From Choristoneura fumiferana (lineage: Eukaryota; Arthropoda; Insecta; Lepidoptera; Tortricidae): a DNA stretch of 64,000 bases. This document shows positions 42,849-51,341 of the stretch, one piece after another. Each line of letters starts with the position of its first letter. Position 1 is the stretch's first letter. Under the pieces are notes generated by a model. The model saw only the letters and a program-made list of their open reading frames with translations, was not told the origin of the DNA and did not search any database. Where the stretch lies: NCBI RefSeq assembly GCF_025370935.1, contig NC_133501.1, positions 4,347,170 to 4,411,169 on the forward strand. Reading direction: 5' to 3'. The position numbers and the translations under genes are program-made.

Positions 42849-45800
42849 GTAAAACTGGTAGTTATCATAAGTCAAGTAAATACTATCATTAGATTATAAT
42901 TTTTTTAATCATTTTGTAAACTACTTTAGTTAGTTTGGCGTATACCACTCAAAAGAAAATAGAGACCTTTTGGATTTCATCAGTAAAACGAAAATACTAT
43001 AGGTACTTGATATAGTTCTTTAAAACGGGTCCATATGGCTTATTGAAAGTCCGAATGTAATGTTTGTCAGAATAATCGTTTGTCATAACTCTTTTTTCTC
43101 TGAAACCAATAATTGCTCAGAATTGTTTTAAAATAAACCTAACCTATACTTTACTATTGGATGACCATTTAAAGTTTTCAGAAAAATTTAAGGTTTCAGT
43201 GGAAAAAGCATTATGACAAACGATGAGTCGGACAAAAATTACGGTCTAGCGAAGAGTATGCGAACTTTGGCGCTCCCCTTTAAAACATTCCTTTGTCTAA
43301 AAATTAATTAATGAGTACTACAACATAACAGAATACGAATACTTTTCATTCAATTAAATGTATTTAGGTAAAAACGTAAATTCATTTTTGACTTGATTTT
43401 ACCGATGTAACTCAAAATGGCCCTAATTTTCTTTTGACTAAGTACTGAGTATATTAATATATTATTTTTAGGGGCTGTTTCACCATCCATTGATTAGTGT
43501 TAACTGACGGTTAAATGTGATGCCGTCTCCGTCTATTCGAACAAAACAAATAGAGACGGCATCACATTTAACCGTCAGTTAAGACTAATCAATGGATAGT
43601 GAAACAGCCCCTTAGTGCTAATATAATTTTTAAGACTGTGCTATATTAAAGCTTTATTTTACATATTTTGAAATATACTGTTAATTATTATATATCATTA
43701 CTGTGTAATAATTTTCCAACTACCAGATTACATTTTTGTCTTCTGAGACGACAATACGTGTTGTTTCATTTTTACCCATTAATAATTCACTTTTAGATTT
43801 AGGTACAGTCGCCACCAGATGGCCAAAAATATTGCCACATACACTCTATTATTAAGGTTACTTATTAGAGTTGATGTATCGATATTTTTGATCACCTTGG
43901 TCGCTCCGTAATATCTGATGCGAAAATCCCGCGAAAGTTCTCAAAATTGCATCGTGGTCTTCAATGTGTTGCATGAACATCAGCAGACAGGTGCAGGCAG
44001 GTGGGTGGTTGCAGGTTGCAGGTGGTAGGACCTTGTGCAAGGTCCGCCCGGATTGCTACCACCATCTTGCTCGCTAATCCTGCCGTGAAGCAGCAGTGCT
44101 TGCACTGTTGTTTCGGCGTGGAGAGTAAGACAGCCGGTGAAATTACTGGCACTTGAGGTATCCCATCTTAGGCCTCTAGGTTGGCAACGCATCTACAATC
44201 CCCCTGGTGTTGCTGGTGTCTATGGGCGGTGGTGATCTCTTACCATCAGGAGACCCACTTGCTCGTTTGCCATCCAGTCGAATATAAAAAAACAACCCGT
44301 GTCAAATATCATGCCTCTAAAGCGGTTGGGATTTATTCCAAACCCGGGGGAATTTTTATTTAGCCAATTTCTGTGTTCCACGGCTGGGTTAAGGCCCTTG
44401 GATTTCCAATTTCCTCCGTCGGCAGCTAGATATTGAATTTGAAAAATCTTTACTTAAACATCTGTCTCTTTATTAGTCTAACATCTGATAGTATGGTGTA
44501 CGTTGTGTTGCTCTGAAGATGAGCTCCGGTTGAGTTCGAAACGCGTCAGTGTATTGTGGTGGTGATGTGATAAATGGGTTTGTGTGATTTGAGTGTGTTC
44601 TTACAGTGTGGAGGTGGAGGAACTGCATGAACACGCATATTTAGCATAAGCTTAGCTATCATAAGGTCGCGGGTGAGCAAGGAAATTCTTTTAGTTCTGT
44701 CTTTATATTTGCCCCCAGTTACACCATTCATTGATTAAATTTATTTGACGGATAAATGTGATGCTGTCTCTGTTTGTTTTGTTCGAATAGAAGGAGACGG
44801 CATCACATTTTTCCGTCAAATAAAATCATAATCAATTGGTGATGAAACCGCCCCTTAATCTTTGAGTTTGAAATTCTTTCCGTTCGATAAAACTTATTAA
44901 ACTGTTTTTTTTTAAATGAATAAAAAATAATTAAATTCTGTATTTAATTATATTGTTATGTAATTAATATCTACATTCTCGTGAAATAATAAAATCCAAT
45001 TTTAAATTATTCAATATTCGTATTGTATTTTTCAAAACTAATCACATGTTAATACGCGTACTGATTAATTAATCAAAGCGAAGATTAAAAACGCGTCACT
45101 AATTCAATCATGGCGTTGAGTACTTATTTGACACGATGCTATATAAGCGCATGAGACCATAGTTCTTGGGTTCAAAGATGGCGTTGCGACTAGGTAAGAT
45201 CTACCGACACTAGGTAGTACCAGACGGTAGCTTTTGCCCGCGGCTTCGCCCGCGTGGAATTCGGTTATCACGCGCTGTTCCTTCGCGAAAAAGTAGCCTG
45301 TGTCACTCTCTGCCCCATAAACTATCTCTATGCCAAAAATCACGTCGAACCGTCACTCCGTTTCGACGTGAAAGACGGACAAACATATAAACACACTTTC
45401 GCATCTATAATATTATTAGTATGGATATCGATTTATGTTTTTTTTTAATTTAAGTGATTGCTCAATTTTTCACTCATATCTCGTAGCCAGATTTGGTACC
45501 GTAGCTAGCTACGAATTACCAAACGAGAACGGTTTTCCTATCTTGTATCCAGATTATGTAGCTGAGCTAGCTACCAAATGGGAATGAGGGTTTTCACTGC
45601 GGTGAAATATCGCTAGATGGCGTTAGTATCGTGAGATCCGTTTGACGTTTGCTCGCGATTGGCTCATTTAGTTATATTAACCAATCACGAGCAAACCTCT
45701 ATCTAACTTCAAACGGACAAACGGACAAACGGACACCATGCTCTAATTCTTCTGATTTGTCTCCACTAATACTATCTAAAGATTGCTCCAGCGTGATATT

Positions 45801-48800
45801 ATCAATATTAACGTGGTGATTTTCATCGTCAGTATCTTTTTCTATAGTTTCTTTTGATACATGACGGTGCTGATTGTGATGGTTGTCTTTGTGTTTGAGA
45901 TCACCATCATCGTCATGGTGCACAGTATGTTTTTCATCATGGTGATCGTCATGTTTTAAAAGTTCTTCCTTTTTTGGTCTCACGACACTAACGCCATCTA
46001 GCGATATTTCGCCGCCGTGAAAGCCTCATTGTGCTTTCTCATCTCGTATCCAGATTTGCTACGAAATGGAAATTGTGGTTTCATATCTTGTATTCTGAAG
46101 GGTATAAAATGTGTCCCTCAAATGTATGCAGTAATAGGTAATTTTGTATGTAGCGTGGACCAAATTTTGTGCCGCTGAGAATGGGAGCGATTTTCCCATC
46201 TCGTAGCCAGAGTTGGTAGCTAGCTACGAAATGGGGATTTTACTTTCCTCTTTCATTGGGGATTTTTACAAATGGAGATGTATACTGGGACCAAATCTAA
46301 TTTTATCATCATCACAACCATCGTGTTTTCCAGTACTAACTCTGCTGGCGCTCCGAATCGCCACCAGTACCTCCCTCCCCGCCCCAGCTCCAGGTCACTC
46401 ACTGGACGCACCAAAAGTTGACGCGGAGGTACCGGACGCATCAGCAAATGGACGCAAACTGGACGCAGTTAGTGACGCCGAAGACGAGCCTATAGCACTG
46501 CTGATTGGAAAGGATGTGAAAAGAGTCATGAGGAGGAAAGGTATGGTTGAATTTAAACTATAATCGAGTCCAGAATGAGCGAACCAACCTGACAGTTCAT
46601 TACACACAACTGTTGCCACAGTTACACCAGTGATGAATATCAACATTAAAAACATTTAATATTGACGTTAGAAAAAAACTCAATACGAAATCTTTTATTT
46701 GAATGATTTCGAAAACAATGTTGAACATCGGTAAGGACGGCATCGGCCATTTTGTTTTATTGACATTTCATATATCTCATAACAGGCTCGGTATTTCCAT
46801 GTCGGTATTATCCGGGCCGGGAAAGACTGTCACCCATACGACTTAACTGCCATCGGCTTGCTTGGAACTATTCGTTTTGTGAAATTTTCGTTACGTTATT
46901 ACTTATTTGTTGTTATCCTTTTTGTCGTTTTCAGGCCTAAAGCTATAAAAATAAAGTTCAAAAGTGACGAACATTTTCATTCCGCGTCTACACAAGTTTA
47001 TATTGACAGATTTGTATCGACATATTCCTATGAGTATTTTTTTTTTGCTGTCTGGTAACATTTTCAGTTGTCAATCTAGTTCACCTAATTTAGGACTCGA
47101 GTATATGACTCGAGGTAGAGTCCTATTTTTTTTTCATACTGGGCTGTGATATTATGGGCATAAATAAGTTTTAAAAACCCGGCCAAGAGCGTGTTGGACA
47201 CACCCAAAATAGGGTTCCGTAGCCATTACGAAAAAATTAAGTAATATTTTTCTAAGGATTTCGTATTTTACACGGAATTTTCCAAGTTTAGGTACATTTT
47301 ATACCCTAGGCTGCTATTTAAGAGTTAAACTACTAATAACTCTCAAGCAAACTTAGCCGTTATAGTTTTCCTTGAAAGTTTGATATACTTACTACCATTC
47401 TGAATTTTTTCAAATTTTTCCACCCACCGGTTTAAATTTTAGAGGGGGCGGGACGCTCGATTTTAATGAAAATTTGCACTTTAAAGTTGAATATTTCGCA
47501 AAAAAATCAATGAATCGAAAAATCGTCTTAGCAACCCAAATGGTTTTAATAGACCTATCCAACGATACCCCACACTAGGGTTGGATGAGAAAAAAAAATC
47601 ACCCCCGCTTTATGTCTATGGGACCACATTGTCTACATAGTTTACATATATATCCGTGCAAAATTACAGCTTTCTAGCATTGATAGTCCCTGAGCAAAGC
47701 CGCGGACGGACGGACAGACAGACAGACATGGCGAAACCCTAAAAGCGAAAAAGTTTGTGTGCCGGTCACCTGATAACATTCGTACCTGCATCTTAAAGCC
47801 CAGAGTCAAAATATTTTTATTCAATCCCACAAGGTAAAATTATTATTATAAATGCGAAAGTTTTTAAGTCAGTTAGATTGATTGTTTGTTACCCCTTCAC
47901 GTCTAAACTGCTAAACCGATTTTGATGTAATTCGGTATACGGATAGTTTTTATCCCGGAAAATTTCATAGTTCTAGCCGAATAGCGATAAAGGAGACTAT
48001 GCGGACGGAGTCGTGGGCGACTGCCAATTTGAGATAAAATACATCCATCAAACAGATTTTCTTCTCTTATTCGGATTTTAGATTATTAGAAGAGATATTT
48101 ACAAATAATGTTCGACAGGATCTGATGGTAAAGCCAAGGTGTCCAGACGTCGGGAGCAACACAAAGACCTGGAGTCTCACCTGCTGGAAAGTCACGAATG
48201 GTCTCCACAAGACTCCGAACTCGAGCGCATCCTGGATCCAGTGTCTCTCGAAGGTATGAGTTGTCGTTAGTGTGCAAGCATCGTCGCTTGCTATACCATA
48301 AAGATACACTTTTAATGTTACATTTACTTTAATTTCACTTTTAGATCCTGAAGACATCGAATTAAAGAAAGCCATAGCCCAGCTATTAAAGGAAGTGGCA
48401 GATAGAGAAGAAAAGAGAAGACATAAACAGCATCACGATATAAATAGAGGCAATAGCAAAGCATCTGATGAAAAAGTACCGCACGAAGATGTAAATATAA
48501 GTACTGAACATGAACATCAGGAACTAAAAACGTCTCAAGATAACCTAAGTGATGACGTTGAAAATCATGACGAAATTGATGATCATGTAGATAGCGCCAT
48601 TGACAAAATTGAGGATTCTAATGACACGGAATTTCGTTCCAGCAGTATAGACGTGGATGAAGATTTAAAATTAAGTGATGAGGATTTAGAGTCAACGGAA
48701 AGCGACTTGGATGATCTTGATAGCAGAATTAGTCACGAACCAAGAATAGCTCCAAAAAAGGAAGAACTTTTAAAACATGACGATCACCATGATGAAAAAC

Positions 48801-49721
48801 ATACTGTGCACCATGATAACGATGGTGATCTCAAACACAAAGACAACCATCACAATCAGCACCGTCATGTATCAAAAGAAACTATAGAAAAAGAAACTGA
48901 CGATGAAAATCACCACGTTAATATTGATAATATCACGCTGGAGCAATCTTTAGATAGTATTAGTGGAGACAAATCAGAAGAATTAGAGCATGGTGTCGAT
49001 AGTGAAGAAGAAGCAAAACCTAAAAATGGCAATAATCACAAACATCACACTTACGAAAGAAGTAGCTATCAACAACATAACATCGATGGTGAAATATCCC
49101 ATGAAAACGAGAAAATATTAAAAAATAAAGCTCAAGAGGATGATCAAAGTCACCAAGATCATGGTAATGACATTAAAACCGAGCAAAAAGATAACAAAAT
49201 ACATAAAGATTCGCAAAATGAAAACTCTTACGAAGACATTTCTGACCTGGAAAACCATGATGAAGAAAATGATGATGATGAATCAGATCAAACAGAAGAA
49301 CTCGAAGATTATCAAGACTCAAATAGTCGATTGTACAGTTTTGAAAATTATGATATACTAAACGAGGACAGTGACGAAAATCAGCACCCAAAAGATCAAG
49401 CTCAGAAGACATCATCAAGACATTCTGATGAACTATCATCAGAAGACGATAATGATTTTACAATCAGTCATCGTAGCCATGATGATAGTAAGGGAAGAAA
49501 CTGAAAATGATAGTAAAGATGATCTCAGTTCAAAAAATCCAACTAATGAAGCAGTTAAAGTTATAGTTGATCATCATAATGATTCTATCGAAATTGTAAG
49601 CCATCGTCTTCCTAAAAGACGTAGATCACGAAAAAACGACAGAATCAGAAAGAGCTATCGCCGAGCGAATAAAAATGGTCCTACTAAACAATACACGCTC
49701 TCTTTTTTTCTTAAAAAGTAA
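42815..49721 (+). CDS. Unrecognised His/Asp/Glu-rich, probably secreted protein (4 exons, 1 frameshift)
   Basis: Exons 42815-42848 (candidate first), 46334-46540, 48119-48253 and 48345-49721 fit in phase to about 583 residues, if one surplus base near 49493 is allowed for. Order: a short start with a hydrophobic run (MSEV|LTLLALRIATS) resembling a signal peptide; a Pro/Ala/Asp-rich part; a segment with KRVMRRKG and SRRREQ; then about 400 residues dominated by His, Asp, Glu, Asn and Lys (HHDEKHTVHH, DEENDDDESDQTEE); and a basic tail (PKRRRSRKNDRIRKSYRR). No domain is recognised. His/Asp-rich secreted proteins often bind metal or mineral, but that is only an analogy. A copia element lies 73 bp past the stop. 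Part of the big exon also exists as an antisense copy at 45732-45977. Confidence 0.7.
43471..43611. mobile_element. Palindromic MITE, GGGGCTGTTTCACC family
   Basis: Near-perfect palindrome of about 141 bp from GGGGCTGTTTCACC to its inverse, with TTA on both sides. The central arms contain gatgccgtctc and its inverse. Copies also at 16291-16411 and 44712-44855. Confidence 0.85.
44014..44290 (+). repeat. Family D repeat, plus copy
   Basis: As 37811-38088; lies in the putative first intron of the His/Asp-rich gene. Confidence 0.78.
44506..44555 (+). ncRNA. Hammerhead-ribozyme-like motif in a Penelope-associated repeat
   Basis: CTGAAGA (44513-44519) fits core CUGANGA. GAGCTC and GAGTTC (44521-44526, 44532-44537) form a 6-bp stem II with loop CGGTT. 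GAAAC is followed by GCGTC, giving a tiny stem III and a GUC cleavage triplet ending at 44547. AGTG after it can pair, with wobbles, with TGCT before the core. One unpaired T sits between core and stem II. Penelope-like elements are known to carry hammerheads. Confidence 0.4.
44580..44700 (+). repeat. Penelope-type 5' region remnant
   Basis: Shares gtggaggtggaggaactgca and ggtcgcgggtgagcaa with 59405-59500. The related phrase tatggacctccgcaaagtaa occurs at 17278 and 59508. These segments accompany Penelope-like insertions in Lepidoptera (recollection). Confidence 0.45.
44712..44855. mobile_element. Palindromic MITE, GGGGCTGTTTCACC family, diverged
   Basis: Same layout as 43471-43611 with more mismatches in the outer arms. 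Central gatgctgtctctgtttgttt loop region is retained. Confidence 0.75.
45223..45425 (-). repeat. Interspersed repeat, same family as 20042
   Basis: gtagcttttgcccgcggctt to tataatattattagtatgg, the reverse complement of the 20042 copy. Confidence 0.65.
45583..46030. mobile_element. MITE-like element carrying an antisense piece of the His/Asp-rich gene
   Basis: About 53-bp inverted ends: left 45583-45636 begins AATGAGGGTTTTCAC, right 45978-46030 ends GTGAAAGCCTCATT. Both share CGCTAGATGGCGTTAGT. Inside the left end is a small palindrome (about 45637-45720) and three CGGACAAA units. From 45732 to 45977, abutting the right end, is a reverse-complement copy of 48752-48997: 246 bp, no gap, 4 mismatches by eye. 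The ends resemble those of the MITEs at 1259 and 32146. It lies inside a diverged repeat with ctcgtagccag / gctagctacgaaatggg units on both sides. Confidence 0.85.
45732..45977 (-). pseudogene. Captured exon fragment of the His/Asp-rich gene
   Basis: On the minus strand it reads PKKEELLKHDDHHDEKHTVH and onward to SGDKSEELEHGV, open throughout. Two residues differ from the parental exon (HHDDDGD for HHDNDGD, EKDTDD for EKETDD). It has no own promoter or start and is a gene piece, not a gene. Confidence 0.92.
46334..46540 (+). CDS. His/Asp-rich gene, exon with signal-like hydrophobic stretch
   Basis: Acceptor gttttccag, donor AAAG|gtatgg. Encodes LTLLALRIATSTSLPAPAPG, then an acidic part (LDAPKVDAEVPDASANG, VSDAEDEPIALLIG) and DVKRVMRRKG. 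207 nt, made of two bases plus 68 codons plus one base, which matches both neighbours. Confidence 0.72.
47165..47760 (+). repeat. Interspersed repeat, GGGTTCCGTAGCC family
   Basis: ccggccaagagcgtgttgga, gggttccgtagccattacg and cggacggacggacagacaga. Copies at 54838-55287 and 59146-59420. In an intron of the His/Asp-rich gene. Confidence 0.65.
48119..48253 (+). CDS. His/Asp-rich gene, middle exon
   Basis: Acceptor ttcgacag, donor CGAAG|gtatga. Reads (G)SDGKAKVSRRREQHKDLE, then SHLLESHEWSPQDSELERIL and DPVSLE. Two bases plus 44 codons plus one base, in phase with both neighbours. Confidence 0.78.
48345..49721 (+). CDS. His/Asp-rich gene, large last exon with +1 frameshift
   Basis: Acceptor cacttttag. 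Opens with DPEDIELKKAIAQLLKEVA and stays open to TGA at 49502-49504. The downstream frame, shifted by +1, continues the same acidic composition (ENDSKDDLSSKNPT) to a Lys/Arg-rich end (FFLKK) and TAA at 49719-49721. A GGG run at 49492-49494 is where the frame changes. The composition on both sides suggests one reading frame broken by a single surplus base. A gtaagg inside the break could alternatively be a real donor. Confidence 0.75.
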
Positions 49722-49793
49722 TTTGTTAAAACTTTTTAAAATTAAAAAACACTACAACAATGTTTGTTACAAATATCTCAAAGACATTGATGT

Positions 49794-49901
49794 TGTTGTA
49801 TAACTGGCTAATCAAAATGTTTAAATTTCTTATTCTTTACTATACATTGTATTCTATCTGATGTACGTATGTCACTTCAATAAACAAAGTCAAATACAAC
49901 A
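49794..49901 (+). repeat. Copia 5' LTR (108 bp)
   Basis: Begins TGTTGTATAACTGG, ends AAATACAACA, and holds AATAAA at about 49880. Identical to the 3' LTR by eye. Very short for an LTR. Confidence 0.95.
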
Positions 49902-49920
49902 TTCGTTATCAGCACGAAAC
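49902..49920 (+). promoter_or_regulatory. Copia primer-binding site, half-tRNA type (candidate)
   Basis: Immediately inside the 5' LTR lies ttcgttatcagcacgaaac. It does not match any tRNA 3' end. Its complement TCGTGCTGATAACG fits the anticodon stem-loop of eukaryotic tRNA-Ile(AAU), remembered as TCGTGCTAATAACG, with one difference at the first anticodon base. Drosophila copia is known to prime from an internal tRNA fragment, so this position is plausible. Confidence 0.5.
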
Positions 49921-50098
49921 TCTATATTTAACTGAGTATTACTTATAAAAACTATATATTCTTTATAAAAAGTGAATCTACTAGTTTTTTCCAGTATGTG
50001 CGTTTATAAATTATGAAAATCTGTGAAAATTTTCAATAGTTCACGAAGATATTTTCATACTATTTTTGTTGTGACATCAAACAGCTGTGCGTATAAAT

Positions 50099-51274
50099 AT
50101 GGCAAATAATTCGATTTCTGCCATAAAACCACTCATAAACAGAGACGGTTATTCCGTATGGAAATTCAAAATGCGTATGTACCTTATGCATGAAGAGTTA
50201 TGGGAGACGATCATTGGATATTCTGATAATAGTAAAATTCCTACTGAGATAAAATCACGTAACGATCAGAAGGCGTTATCGAAAATATGTCTCACTTTAG
50301 ATGGTATGGCAATAACTCACGTAAGGTCATGCAAAACAGCCAAGGAAGCTTGGGATTCTCTTTCGTCCGCTTACGAGGACAAAGGTTTAGGGCGACGTAT
50401 AAGCCTCGAACGGAAACTCTACAGGTACTGTCTTGATGATTTTGATTCCAATATAGAGATGTACATAAATGCTGTCATGTCAACTGTGCAAGATTTAGCC
50501 GACATTGGCAAAATTATGGAAGATGCTTCAATAGCTGCGATTCTTCTTGGAGGTTTAAGTCCTCAATATGCACCTTTAGTAATGGCTTTGGAAAATTCCA
50601 ATATAGACATTACAGCGGATTTAATTAAGACCAAATTATTGAATGAACTGAATAAATCAGCTATAGATAACCCAGATACTGCTCTTCGTACACGAATGAA
50701 CCAGAACAAACCTTCTACATCCAAACCGAAGAAACCTATTGTGTGTTACGACTGCATGGAGCCAGGACATAAGCGTCCACATTGTCCCCATAAAAAGGAC
50801 AAGAAGAAGAGAACCGTAAATCACAAAAATTCTCTATGTGCACTGAATGTCAATGACGGATTAGAGCGTGATAAATGGTTTATTGATTCTGGAGCTTCAG
50901 CACACATGACGTCACGAGCTGATTGGATGAATAATGTGAGAAGTTCGTCTATTGGGACTGTAACCATTGCAAATGGAGATGTACTGCCCAGTAAAGGCAT
51001 TGGAGATATTTCTATCACCACTTGCGGTCAGAATAATGATATAAAGAAGATTACTGATGTGGTTCATGTACCGAACTTGAATTCTAATCTTATTTCAGTG
51101 AAGAAGGCAGTAGATAAAGGTTTTAACGTAGTTTTTGATAGAACTGGTTGTAATTTTTATGATTCTGATGCTTTTTCTTGTACAGGTGATGTAATTTTTA
51201 CATGGTTCTCTATGTGGTGGACTGTATTCTTTAGACTGTACGGTCAACCCAACGACTCAATTATCTGCTTTTGA
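50099..51274 (+). CDS. Copia gag and protease ORF, 3' end shifted
   Basis: Starts at ATG 50099. The N-terminal part has the copia gag pattern DGYSVWKFKMRMYL. A CCHC knuckle follows (CYDCMEPGHKRPHC), then the aspartic protease motif WFIDSGASAHMT. After about 51195 the frame drifts into a non-homologous tail and stops at 51272-51274. The true continuation lies in the +1 frame used by the next ORF. The break lies near a T5 run at 51195-51199. Confidence 0.92.
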   Translation: MANNSISAIKPLINRDGYSVWKFKMRMYLMHEELWETIIGYSDNSKIPTEIKSRNDQKALSKICLTLDGMAITHVRSCKTAKEAWDSLSSAYEDKGLGRRISLERKLYRYCLDDFDSNIEMYINAVMSTVQDLADIGKIMEDASIAAILLGGLSPQYAPLVMALENSNIDITADLIKTKLLNELNKSAIDNPDTALRTRMNQNKPSTSKPKKPIVCYDCMEPGHKRPHCPHKKDKKKRTVNHKNSLCALNVNDGLERDKWFIDSGASAHMTSRADWMNNVRSSSIGTVTIANGDVLPSKGIGDISITTCGQNNDIKKITDVVHVPNLNSNLISVKKAVDKGFNVVFDRTGCNFYDSDAFSCTGDVIFTWFSMWWTVFFRLYGQPNDSIICF

Positions 51275-51341
51275 GACTAACTCTGATGTTTCTAGCTTCA
51301 AGCTCTGGCATAGACGACTAGGTCATTTATGTCGCATCGGA

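Noticed and set aside
49173..49439. Minus-strand frame opposite the His/Asp-rich exon
   Set aside because: Antisense shadow of a skewed-composition exon.
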